Counted from the first letter of the stretch, positions 30,783 through 37,888 are shown. The stretch is DNA of 42,571 nucleotides from Acidimicrobiales bacterium (GCA_035533595.1 DATLTN010000017.1:1-42571); one strand, 5' to 3'. Notes: generated by a model from the letters alone, not told the origin. Numbers and translations: made by a program.

Positions 30783-32000
30783 TCAGCCGTCGACATACAG
30801 CTGGCCGTTGGACCCCGCGTTGACCGTGATCGGCGAGAGTCCGGCTTGTGCGGGGCCACTCTCGACGGCCCCGGTCGATCCGTTGAAGGTCGATCCGTGG
30901 CACGGACAGACGAAGATGTCGTTCTGTTGGTCGAACTGGACCTGGCACCCGGCGTGCGGGCAGACAGCCGAGAAGGCGTGGAACGTGCCCTGCTTGACCT
31001 GGACGACCAACGCGGGGACTCCCTGCGCCGGATCGGTGAAGCTCGCCGCGCCTCCGACCGGAACGTCGCTCGCGGGGCCGATGCGCGTTCCCTTTGGGGT
31101 CTGTCCTTCAGGGGGGCGAGCCGGCACGGTCGTCGACGGTGAGCTCGCCGCTCCGTTGCCGGTCGGCGCGGTGGAGCCGGTACCTGGGTTCGTGCCGCCT
31201 CCGCCGATGGTTCCCGTTCCCGACGCTTGTTGAGCGCCGTGAGCAAGGCGCCCGATCGCGGCGACGAATCCACCGAGGGCGAGACCGGTCAGGCCGACGA
31301 CCCCCGCCGCAGAGAGTCGCTGCAGGAAGACCCGTCGATCGAACTCGGCTGCCCGGCGCCGCGCGGCGGGACCACCGCGGATCGCCGCGGTCTGCAGCGC
31401 CGCGCGTGTCCGCGCGGCGCGTTGCGCGAAGAGCGCGTCGAGCGACCAGGTACCCGAACCGGCGAGCACGAACGGCGTCCAGGCGAACAAGAAAACGATG
31501 TCCGGTCCGTAGTAGTAGGGGTTGTCATTGAAGCTGACGGTGAGGAAGAACGACAGTGACAACAGCAACCCGCCGAGCGCCGCGACGCGCCCGAAGAGGC
31601 CGAGCAGCGTGCCGAGGCCGACCGCGACCTCGCCGAGAGAGATGACCACCGCGACGAGCGTGGCGAGGGGGAGCACCGGAGACAGGAGATGGTGAAGCGG
31701 GCTCGTGAGAATCGAGCCGCGCAGCTGCTCCTGGAAGGATCCGGGAGCGGTCGCGCTGAAGAAGTTCTGGTTGGCAAGCTTTTGCAGGCCGGCGAACACA
31801 AAGGTCACGCCGAGGAACGCCCGAAGAAATAGGAGCGGCCCCCCTACCCCCCCGAACAGCTCCCCGATGCTTCGCGGCGCAGTCAATTGAGCCACGTGCT
31901 CGTCGTCTATGACCGGACCGGGTTCGCCCCGTTGCACAGGGTGGTCCGGCTGGGGGCGGACTTGATATGGACGTCGCCCGCGCTTGCGACCGTTTGCCAT
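30783..32000 (-). CDS. DoxX-Rieske fusion membrane protein
   Basis: This 405-residue protein combines a DoxX/DoxD-like membrane domain (residues 55-185; LFLRAFLGVTFVFAGLQKLA, then SLGEVAVGLGTLLGLFGRVA) with a C-terminal Rieske [2Fe-2S] domain (305-405). Cluster ligands are Cys347, His349, Cys365 and His368. Cys352 and Cys367 form the disulfide pair of high-potential Rieske proteins. Between them, RRVFLQRLSAAGVVGLTGLA (222-241) looks like a Tat-type transmembrane segment, and a Gly/Ser/Thr/Pro linker (257-300) follows. This would place the Rieske domain outside. The protein probably transfers electrons from or to quinones, as DoxD does in thiosulfate:quinone oxidoreductase. The ATG at 32000 has a GGTGAGGA ribosome-binding site; promoter copy C lies upstream. 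Confidence 0.88.
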   Translation of the reverse strand: MANGRKRGRRPYQVRPQPDHPVQRGEPGPVIDDEHVAQLTAPRSIGELFGGVGGPLLFLRAFLGVTFVFAGLQKLANQNFFSATAPGSFQEQLRGSILTSPLHHLLSPVLPLATLVAVVISLGEVAVGLGTLLGLFGRVAALGGLLLSLSFFLTVSFNDNPYYYGPDIVFLFAWTPFVLAGSGTWSLDALFAQRAARTRAALQTAAIRGGPAARRRAAEFDRRVFLQRLSAAGVVGLTGLALGGFVAAIGRLAHGAQQASGTGTIGGGGTNPGTGSTAPTGNGAASSPSTTVPARPPEGQTPKGTRIGPASDVPVGGAASFTDPAQGVPALVVQVKQGTFHAFSAVCPHAGCQVQFDQQNDIFVCPCHGSTFNGSTGAVESGPAQAGLSPITVNAGSNGQLYVDG

Positions 32001-32029
32001 GCCCGTCCTCACCCCTTCGGTGTCAAACG

Positions 32030-32043
32030 CGCGGGATCCCGCG
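32030..32043. promoter_or_regulatory. 14-bp perfect palindrome in the DoxX-Rieske leader
   Basis: CGCGGGATCCCGCG lies between the -10 of promoter copy C and the start codon. A perfect dyad at this place could be an additional operator or a leader hairpin. Confidence 0.35.
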
Positions 32044-32054
32044 TCTCAAGGTAG

Positions 32055-32087
32055 AGGGTATGGAGCGGACCTTACGGCGACATGAAT
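32055..32087 (-). promoter_or_regulatory. Regulon promoter module, copy C (for DoxX-Rieske)
   Basis: On the minus strand: ATTCATG (32087-32081), 4 nt, CGTAAGG (32076-32070), 9 nt, TACCCT as -10 (32060-32055). It lies between the kinase stop and the DoxX-Rieske start, so it gives this gene its own promoter within a possible longer transcript. Confidence 0.75.
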
Positions 32088-32133
32088 GGGGCCGACTCGC
32101 GCTCGGCTGATCGTCGGGCGACATTCCGGTGGC

Positions 32134-33462
32134 TCAGGAGGGGCTGCCGACGGGGAGTGCCTCGCGGTGGTCGTCGCCACGTGCGCCATTCGCATCGTCT
32201 GATCGAAAGCGCGGCCAGGAAGCTTGGATCCGAGCGCCACCGTTGGGCGCGGTGGTGATGCTCCATTCGCCATCGGTAGCCCGTACGACGGCGTTGGCGA
32301 TGGGGAGTCCGAGACCGGCACCCCCCGGGACGTCGCTCGCGCGATGAAACCGTTCCATGATCTCGTCACGTTGCTCCTCGGGAATTCCTGGACCGTTGTC
32401 GTCGACGGTGAGCGTCACCCGGTCCTCGGTCCTGGAGACGGTGACGTCGATCAGCCCGCCGACGCCGGCGTAGCGGCAGGCATTGTCGAGAAGGACCGAG
32501 ACGAGGCGATCGAGCCAGTCGGCAGGGGCGAGGATGATCGCTGGGAGGGAACCTTCCTCGGCAGTGGAGATGGTGAGGCCGTCGCGCTGCGCGAGCGCAC
32601 GGAAGCGGTCGGCGCACACCGTCGCCAGACTCACCACGTCGACGGCTTCGTGGGGCGGGTTGTCCGGCATCGCATCGAGGCGAGCCAACCACAAGAGGTC
32701 GTCAACGATGCTCCGCAACCTCCTTGACTCTCCGGCAACCCGCTCCAGTGCCGAGCGGTAGCCGGTTGCTGATCGCTGGGTGCTGAGCGCCAGACCGATC
32801 TCGGCCTCGATCACACTGAGCGGGGTGCGCAGTTCATGAGAAGCATCGGCGGTGAACTCGAGCTGGCGCAGCCGGGCCTGCTCGATAGGTGTCGCGGCGC
32901 GTCGACCGATGATCGAGGCGGCGACGAACAGGGCAAGGAGCAGGATCGGCGCGAGTGCTCCCTCGATGACGAACAACGTGTTGCGCACGCTCATCGCTTC
33001 GCGGGTGCTCGTGGCGACGACAAGCCGTCCGGTTCGAATCACCGTCCCGTCGAGGCGAAAGGTGCGGCCGTCGACGACCGCCGTGGTCGGCCGGCCGACG
33101 TGAAGCGCACTTCTCGGCAGGATCGGCTCGTCACTCTCGAGAGGCTGGGCGCGTGTAGCACCGGCCGGTACGAACCAGGCGAGGAGTGGAGCGTCGTCGA
33201 GATCACCACCCGAACCGGTCGACAGCTCGGTCTGGCTCGACTTCTGCGGGCTCAGGTGCCGAGGCAGTCCATGGGTGAGCGAAATGAGGCGACCCGCCAA
33301 CCGCGCGTCGATCGAACCGTTGAGGTGGTCGACGACTAAAAGGTCCGCGAGCGTGCAGGCCAAGAGATAGACGGCGAGGGCGAGCAGCGTCGCGCCGAGC
33401 GCGACGCGCCGGGCCTCCCGGCGGACTCGCGCAACCCCGGCGCTCGCCGTTGCGGTCGTCAT
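32134..33462 (-). CDS. Sensor histidine kinase
   Basis: This 442-residue protein has membrane helices at about 21-43 and 163-186 flanking an extracytoplasmic sensor of about 120 residues with no recognised domain. There is no obvious HAMP linker. The dimerisation domain has the H-box FTADASHELRTPLS with phospho-accepting His209. The ATPase domain has LVSVLLDNACRYAG (N-box), DDNGPGIPEEQ (G1) and GGAGLGLPIANAVV (G2). Its start ATG overlaps the response-regulator stop (ATGA), so both are one operon under promoter copy D. It presumably senses an envelope or redox cue and phosphorylates the partner regulator. The sensed signal is unknown. Confidence 0.93.
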   Translation of the reverse strand: MTTATASAGVARVRREARRVALGATLLALAVYLLACTLADLLVVDHLNGSIDARLAGRLISLTHGLPRHLSPQKSSQTELSTGSGGDLDDAPLLAWFVPAGATRAQPLESDEPILPRSALHVGRPTTAVVDGRTFRLDGTVIRTGRLVVATSTREAMSVRNTLFVIEGALAPILLLALFVAASIIGRRAATPIEQARLRQLEFTADASHELRTPLSVIEAEIGLALSTQRSATGYRSALERVAGESRRLRSIVDDLLWLARLDAMPDNPPHEAVDVVSLATVCADRFRALAQRDGLTISTAEEGSLPAIILAPADWLDRLVSVLLDNACRYAGVGGLIDVTVSRTEDRVTLTVDDNGPGIPEEQRDEIMERFHRASDVPGGAGLGLPIANAVVRATDGEWSITTAPNGGARIQASWPRFRSDDANGARGDDHREALPVGSPS

Positions 33463-34127
33463 GAAGCGACCAGCCGGTAGCCGGCACCGCGCTGCGTCTC
33501 GATCCTCGTGTCGCCACGAGCGAGTTTGGCGCGGAGGCGGGCGATGTGGACATCGATCGTATTGGAGCCAACTGCGTCGGCTTCGTCCGGCCACGCTTGC
33601 AGCGCGATCGTGCTGCGCTGCACGACGGCGGGGCTCCTGCGGATGAGGAGCTCGATGATGGCGTACTCCCGTGGCGTGAGCTCCGCGGGTGCACCATCCA
33701 CGAGCACCACCCGCGTAGCGGGGTCGAGGGTGAGTGATCCGCAGCGGAGGAGTGGCTGGCGCTCTCCACTCGGTCTGCGAAGCAGCGCACGGAGCCGGGC
33801 GAGCAGCTCGCCGTAGTCGAACGGCTTGATCAGGTAGTCATCCGCGCCCTCGTCGAGGGCGCGGATCCGGTCGGGCGGGGCGTCTTTTGCCGTGAGCATC
33901 AAGAACGGCGTGTGGATTCCCCGGTGTCGAGCCCAGGTGATTATCTCGAGTCCGGAAGCTCCCGGCATGCGCCAGTCGAGGACGCCGACGCTGTATTCAT
34001 AGGCGCGGAGGTACTCGCGGGCGGCGTCACCGTCTGCCACCCCGTCGACGACGTAGCCGGCTTCGCGGAGGCCCCGTTCGAGGACCTCCCTCAGGCGAGC
34101 GTCGTCTTCGGCAAGGAGGATTCGCAC
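33459..34127 (-). CDS. OmpR/PhoB-family response regulator
   Basis: This 222-residue protein has a receiver domain with the acidic pocket AEDD (residues 7-9), phospho-accepting Asp51 in GVLDWRMPG, the Thr/Ala switch LMLTAKD and the lysine in YLIKPFD. A winged-helix effector domain follows, with recognition segment GSNTIDVHIARLRAKL and wing TQRGAGYRLV. The GTG at 34127 starts exactly at the canonical N-terminus MRILLAEDD. It is the first gene of the operon with the histidine kinase (4-bp overlap). Promoter copy D lies about 220 nt upstream. The repeated GTTCATG / CGTAAGG half-sites, 11 bp apart, fit tandem binding by this family, so it is the best candidate regulator of the cluster. Confidence 0.94.
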   Translation of the reverse strand: MRILLAEDDARLREVLERGLREAGYVVDGVADGDAAREYLRAYEYSVGVLDWRMPGASGLEIITWARHRGIHTPFLMLTAKDAPPDRIRALDEGADDYLIKPFDYGELLARLRALLRRPSGERQPLLRCGSLTLDPATRVVLVDGAPAELTPREYAIIELLIRRSPAVVQRSTIALQAWPDEADAVGSNTIDVHIARLRAKLARGDTRIETQRGAGYRLVAS

Positions 34128-34268
34128 GCCGAGAAGTGTGCCAGCCGCATTCGGAACGGAGGAATCGGGCGCGCCCCGCGCGCCGGGAGCGCGCTCGGAA
34201 TGGCGGAGCAGCAACGTTTCAAACCGAAGGACGCGAACAGTGGGCCGCCCGATCGGAGCTGGCAGATC

Positions 34269-34340
34269 TCAACGAATGGCCCCGGCGGCTTTTACCGACG
34301 CTCGCATGCCCGAAAGAGCTGTGTTTGCGCTGGTCCTCAC
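34269..34340 (-). CDS. Possible leaderless leader peptide of 23 residues (promoter D)
   Basis: A GTG lies 7 nt after the -10 of promoter copy D and opens a 23-codon frame ending at TGA 34269, in the leader of the response-regulator gene. The product is Ala/Ser-rich and unremarkable. As with the other upstream frames, the argument is the constant 7-nt distance to the -10. Confidence 0.3.
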   Translation of the reverse strand: MRTSANTALSGMRASVKAAGAIR

Positions 34341-34347
34341 CCGATCC

Positions 34348-34380
34348 AACCTAGGGGCCAGGCCTTACGAGAACATGAAC
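34348..34380 (-). promoter_or_regulatory. Regulon promoter module, copy D (for the two-component operon)
   Basis: On the minus strand: GTTCATG (34380-34374), 4 nt, CGTAAGG (34369-34363), 9 nt, TAGGTT as -10 (34353-34348). It indicates autoregulation of the regulator-kinase operon. Confidence 0.75.
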
Positions 34381-34405
34381 GAAGCGGGTTCCCCGTTCGC
34401 TCCCG

Positions 34406-34423
34406 CGACCGGCATTCCGGTCG
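34406..34423 (-). terminator. Hairpin downstream of the VIT1-like gene
   Basis: CGACCGG (34406-34412) and CCGGTCG (34417-34423) form a 7-bp stem with a CATT loop, 40 nt after the transporter stop codon and 26 nt before promoter copy D. There is no T-run. It may separate the two units. Confidence 0.4.
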
Positions 34424-34462
34424 ATCACCCGTGCCCAAAGCGCACCGATAGCGGGTCGGCTA

Positions 34463-35173
34463 CTACCCGGACGCGCCGATGGCGGAGCCGATCGCGTACG
34501 TCACCGCACCCGCCACGGCGCAGATCAATAGCGATCGGATCCCTGACCACGACCAGCTTCGGCCGGTGAAGATCGACAGCAGAGCGCCGACAACGAGCGC
34601 GAGTGCTCCTGCGCTGCCGATCGAGACGAACAGCGCCCCGTTGCCCGACGAGCCCCCGAGGAAGGCGGCCATCGGGACGAATGCGCCAATCCCGAAAGTC
34701 ACAAAGGACGCGGCGCCGGCCTGAAGCGGCGAACCGAGTGCATTTGGGTCGATGCCCAGCTCTTCACGGGCGTGGGTGTCGAGGGCAGTCTGTGGATCGG
34801 CCATCAGCTCACGCGCGACCGCCGCGGCCACCTCGGGGGAGACGCCTCGACGCTCATAGATCATTTCGAGTTCTCGCTGTTCGCTGTCGGGCACGCTGGC
34901 GAGCTCGTCACGTTCGAGATCGAGTTGACGCTCGAGGCCCTCGCGTTGGCCGCGCATCGAGACGTACTCTCCCGCGGCCATCGAGAAAGAGCCCCCGAGC
35001 AACCCCGCGAGGCCGGCGAGACGCACGAAGCCTCCGCCGGGGTGAGCCCCGGAGGTTCCAAGGACGAGCGAGAGGTTGGACACGAGGCCGTCACTCACTC
35101 CAAAGACCGCCGCGCGGAGTCCGCCTGATCGCATGTCCAGGTGTGGGACATGGCTCGTCGACTCGCCGGACAT
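34463..35173 (-). CDS. VIT1/CCC1 family iron/manganese transporter
   Basis: This 236-residue membrane protein has the family start MRSGGLRAAVFGVSDGLVSN with the acidic residue of helix 1, then SMAAGEYVSMRGQ (helix 2). A cytoplasmic acidic metal-binding loop (about 85-140, ERDELASVPDSEQRELEMIY) follows, and then AASFVTFGIGAFVPMAAF and two final helices. VIT1/CCC1 proteins move Fe2+ or Mn2+ out of the cytoplasm in exchange for protons. The ATG at 35173 is chosen because the domain starts just after it. The leader from promoter copy E is about 140 nt long and carries a tandem decamer repeat. It is the only metal-handling gene of the regulon. Confidence 0.9.
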   Translation of the reverse strand: MSGESTSHVPHLDMRSGGLRAAVFGVSDGLVSNLSLVLGTSGAHPGGGFVRLAGLAGLLGGSFSMAAGEYVSMRGQREGLERQLDLERDELASVPDSEQRELEMIYERRGVSPEVAAAVARELMADPQTALDTHAREELGIDPNALGSPLQAGAASFVTFGIGAFVPMAAFLGGSSGNGALFVSIGSAGALALVVGALLSIFTGRSWSWSGIRSLLICAVAGAVTYAIGSAIGASG

Positions 35174-35280
35174 GGAGGCCCCAGATGATCCGCGAGCCCT
35201 TGCCGCCGCGAGTCGACGTGAGAGTGGAAATGCCACAGGAATCCTCGCTTTCGGGGGCGTCGACCGCCGCGCCCGGGCGC

Positions 35281-35317
35281 GATCGGGCGCGATCGGGCGC
35301 GATCGGGCGCGATCGCG
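35281..35317. repeat. Tandem 10-bp repeat in the VIT1-like leader
   Basis: GATCGGGCGC is repeated three times in register (35281, 35291, 35301), with a partial fourth copy from 35311 (GATCGCG). It lies directly downstream of the -10 of promoter copy E. One unit is about one helical turn, so bound proteins would stack on one face; it could also form RNA structure. Confidence 0.8.
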
Positions 35318-35320
35318 TGA

Positions 35321-35353
35321 ACGGTAGGGAGCGATCCTTGCGGCAACATGAAC
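35321..35353 (-). promoter_or_regulatory. Regulon promoter module, copy E (for the VIT1-like gene)
   Basis: On the minus strand: GTTCATG (35353-35347), 4 nt, CGCAAGG (35342-35336), 9 nt, TACCGT as -10 (35326-35321). It is the right-most copy; no further copy was seen beyond it. Confidence 0.75.
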
Positions 35354-35548
35354 GAAAGACCGGCAACCGCCTCGCCAGATGATCGTGGAGCGCGAAATCA
35401 TGCGCACCCGCGTGGAACCGATGCCGGGCGTTCGCCGCGCTTTCGCGGCGCGCTATCACCGCAGGTCACCGCGGGATATGGAGGCGATTCCCCAGGCACA
35501 ATCGCGAGAGCGTCCAGCCGGTCAATCGGCGGTCAGCTCCATCGGTAG
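35354..35548. other. Intergenic stretch at the right edge of the lower-GC island
   Basis: Between promoter copy E and the gamma-glutamyltransferase stop codon I see no gene, tRNA, direct repeat or insertion-sequence end. Base composition returns to the very GC-rich background within the next few hundred bases. Confidence 0.5.
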
Positions 35549-37129
35549 TCAGTAGCCGAGGGCGCCGCCCGAGCGGGGCCGGGGGTCGGTGCCGCCGGCG
35601 AGCATCCCCTCCTCGAGCGCGATGAGGTGTGCGTGCCCGAAGCTCGCGTTGAAGGGCGTCCGGCGGGCGACGTCGTGGCCGCGGCCCGCGAGGCCCTCGT
35701 CCCATCCCTCGGCCGCCTGGCCCTCGAGGGCGACCTCGACACGGCCCCGCTCCTGCCAGGTGTCGAAGGGGGCGCCGGCGACCGGGTCGGCGAGGATGAA
35801 GCGGCCCGCGGCGAGGGCGTCGCCCGGCTCCTGACCGCAGTGCAGCCAGCGGGCGAGGAGCTGCAGGACGATCTGCGGCTGGCTGTCGCCGCCCATCGAG
35901 GCGACGACGCCGGTGAGTGATCCGTCGAGGCCGGTGACCGCTGTCGGGCAGAGGGTGTGCACCGGGCGACGGCCGGGGCGATACTCGTTCGGGTGGCCCT
36001 CGTCGAGGGAGAAGCCGATCCCCCGGTTGTGCAGGAAGACGCCGAGGCGGGGCAGCGCGAGGTAGCTGCCGAAGCCCCAGGCGTTGGACTGCAGCATGCT
36101 CACCGCCATGCGGTCCGAGTCGACCGCGGTGAGCGCGATCGTGCCCCCCTTCAGGTAGCTCCCGGGCAGCTCCGAGGCGCGCTCGGGGTCGATCGCCGCG
36201 GCGCGCGGCGCGAGGCGCTCGGGGGAGAGGAGGGCCTCGCCGTCGGCCTCCTCGTGCAGCACGTCGAGGCGGTCGAAGCTCGCCTGCCGGGAGGCCTCGA
36301 CGAGGAGGTGCGCCCAGCGGGGGTCCTCCGGGTCCTCGGGGAGGTCGAGCTGCGAGGCGATCCAGGCGCTCGCCAGGGTGAGGTAGCCGCACGAGGCCGG
36401 GGGGACGGTCCACAGGCGGTGGCCGAAGGCCTCGACGCCGAGGGCGGGCGCCCACTTCGCGATCGGGCGGGTGAGGTCCTCGGGGGTGAACTCGCCGTTG
36501 CCGACCTCGAGCAGCTCGCGGCCGAACTCGCCGCCGTAGAAGCCCTCGCGACCGTCGGAGATGATCGCCTCGAAGAGCCGCGCCACCCCCGGCCGGCGCA
36601 CCCGCGAGCCGGCGTGCGCCGGACCGCCGGCAATGAAGTCCGCGGCCCCGGGGCGCTCCGCGATGAGGTGGATCTCCCCGGCGAGCTCGGGGCCGACCGG
36701 GAAGCCCTCGGCGGCGTAGTCGCGCGCCGCGGCGAGGACCTCGGCGAGCGGCAGCCGGCCGAAGCGCTCATGGAGCGCGAGCCAGCCGTCGACGCAGCCC
36801 GGCACGGTGACGGCGCGGATGTCGTTGCGGGCGGGGATGCGCGTGAGGCCCTCGGCGCGCGCCGCCGCGGCGTTGGCGCCGGAGCCGGCGAAGCCCGAGG
36901 AGTTGATCGCCACCGGCGCCTCGCCGGGGGGCACGACCACCGCCAGCAGGTCACCGCCGAGGCCGTTGCGGTGCTGGAAGGTGACGGTGAGCACGGCGCC
37001 GGTCGCGATCGCGGCGTCGACGGCGTTGCCCCCGGCGCGCAGCACCGCGACGCCTGCCGCGGAGGCGAGGTGGTCGACCGTGCAGACCATCCCGCCGGGG
37101 GCGTAGTAGGTCGCGGCGGGCTCGAGCAT
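35549..37129 (-). CDS. Gamma-glutamyltransferase family protein (Ntn hydrolase)
   Basis: This 526-residue protein matches gamma-glutamyltransferase along its length. HLASAAGVAVLRAGGNAVDAA is at the start, with QHRNGLGGDLLAVV soon after. The autocatalytic cleavage site is at GGT330 (SYLKGGTIALTAVDSD), where Thr330 becomes the nucleophile. ASMGGDSQPQ supplies the glycine-rich oxyanion loop. No signal peptide is visible, which fits the YwrD-like cytoplasmic subgroup found in many actinobacteria. Members hydrolyse gamma-glutamyl or related amide bonds. The ATG has an AGGAG ribosome-binding site. It lies outside the promoter-module island; the LytR_C gene is upstream on the same strand, with a 48-nt gap. 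Confidence 0.92.
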   Translation of the reverse strand: MLEPAATYYAPGGMVCTVDHLASAAGVAVLRAGGNAVDAAIATGAVLTVTFQHRNGLGGDLLAVVVPPGEAPVAINSSGFAGSGANAAAARAEGLTRIPARNDIRAVTVPGCVDGWLALHERFGRLPLAEVLAAARDYAAEGFPVGPELAGEIHLIAERPGAADFIAGGPAHAGSRVRRPGVARLFEAIISDGREGFYGGEFGRELLEVGNGEFTPEDLTRPIAKWAPALGVEAFGHRLWTVPPASCGYLTLASAWIASQLDLPEDPEDPRWAHLLVEASRQASFDRLDVLHEEADGEALLSPERLAPRAAAIDPERASELPGSYLKGGTIALTAVDSDRMAVSMLQSNAWGFGSYLALPRLGVFLHNRGIGFSLDEGHPNEYRPGRRPVHTLCPTAVTGLDGSLTGVVASMGGDSQPQIVLQLLARWLHCGQEPGDALAAGRFILADPVAGAPFDTWQERGRVEVALEGQAAEGWDEGLAGRGHDVARRTPFNASFGHAHLIALEEGMLAGGTDPRPRSGGALGY

Positions 37130-37177
37130 CAGGGGCTCCTCGCTCTCTCGGCGGCGCGCCGCCGCCGGGGCGGGAGG

Positions 37178-37798
37178 TTAGGCGGCCACGCCGCCGTAGG
37201 TGGAGCCGAGGATGAGGACGACCTCGTCGTTCGCCGGGAGGTCCGAGACCTGCTCGAGGTGGACCGGCCCGACGACGTGGTTGTCGAGGGTCTGCGCGGC
37301 CGAAAGGTTGCCGGGCGAGTACTCGATCACGCTCTCGTGGTAGGTGAAGTTCTGGGCGTCGCCCGTGCCGTTGATCGTGAAGCCGGCGTTGTGCAGCGCG
37401 CTCGCCGCGTCGGTGGCCGCGTTGCTGCCGCCGAAGCCGTTCACCACCTGCACGAGGACCGAGGAGGGGCTGACGAGGTCGACGGGGGCGACGGTGGTGG
37501 TCGTGCTCGCCGTGGGAAGCGTCGTCGAGGTCGCCGTCGACGTCGTCGTCGTCGAACTCGCCTTCGTGCGCGCGAGCGTGGTCGAGGGACGCGCGGGCGC
37601 CCTGGTCGCCAGCGCGAGCGTGGTCGTCGTCGTGGTGCCGTGGCCGCCGCTCGCGCTCGGCTTCCCGCCGCCGAGGGCGAGCACCACCGCGGCGATGGCG
37701 CCGAGGACGACGACGAGGGCGCCGACGGCGAGGTAGCGCTGCCGGCGGGGGCGCCTGCGCCGGTGCCTCGCGCGGCCACGAGGAGCGGAGCCAGCCAC
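37178..37798 (-). CDS. LytR_C-domain membrane-anchored protein
   Basis: This 206-residue protein has a very basic cytoplasmic start (RARHRRRRPRRQRY), one membrane helix at about 23-45, a long Thr/Ser/Ala linker (about 55-100) and a C-terminal LytR_C domain (about 108-206). The domain features VLVQVVNGFGGSNAATDAASALHNAGF and VVLILGSTYGG are clear. The domain usually follows LytR-CpsA-Psr catalytic domains that attach glycopolymers to peptidoglycan. Here it stands alone, as in several actinobacteria. The GTG at 37798 follows a TATCGT -10 by 6 nt. The -10 of the divergent L-2-hydroxyglutarate oxidase gene lies 66 nt to the right. Confidence 0.85.
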   Translation of the reverse strand: MAGSAPRGRARHRRRRPRRQRYLAVGALVVVLGAIAAVVLALGGGKPSASGGHGTTTTTTLALATRAPARPSTTLARTKASSTTTTSTATSTTLPTASTTTTVAPVDLVSPSSVLVQVVNGFGGSNAATDAASALHNAGFTINGTGDAQNFTYHESVIEYSPGNLSAAQTLDNHVVGPVHLEQVSDLPANDEVVLILGSTYGGVAA

Positions 37799-37804
37799 GT
37801 CTCG

Positions 37805-37810
37805 ACGATA
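37805..37810 (-). promoter_or_regulatory. -10 element of a leaderless promoter for the LytR_C gene
   Basis: On the minus strand TATCGT is followed by 6 nt and the GTG at 37798. This spacing decides the start, since no ribosome-binding site is present. Confidence 0.5.
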
Positions 37811-37876
37811 GACGGCGCGCCCTCGCGGATAGCGCCACCCCCGGTGCCTCGGGCGACCCGCCCGAGGGCGCCGCGG

Positions 37877-37882
37877 TACCGT
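37877..37882 (+). promoter_or_regulatory. -10 element of a leaderless promoter for the LhgO gene
   Basis: TACCGT is followed by 6 nt and the ATG at 37889. Confidence 0.5.
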
Positions 37883-37888
37883 CGGGCG

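Noticed and set aside
32836-32845. GTTCATG-like sequence inside the kinase gene
   Set aside because: It encodes part of the conserved SHELRTPL box, and the second half-site and -10 are absent.
35281-35317. CRISPR-like array
   Set aside because: The repeat unit is 10 bp with no spacers; it is a plain tandem repeat.
25982-35353. Reading the six modules as ECF sigma-factor promoters
   Set aside because: The -10 is TAnnnT, not CGTC-like, and the conserved blocks extend through the spacer. An activator next to a housekeeping -10 fits better, though an outside sigma factor cannot be fully excluded.
25857-35548. Integrative element or prophage
   Set aside because: No integrase, transposase, phage gene, tRNA or flanking direct repeat was seen at the borders.
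35957-37888. Rightward open frame running into the LhgO start
   Set aside because: The part before 37889 is the shadow of the gamma-glutamyltransferase and LytR_C genes; the FAD-binding motif begins only at 37889, where a -10 hexamer also fits.
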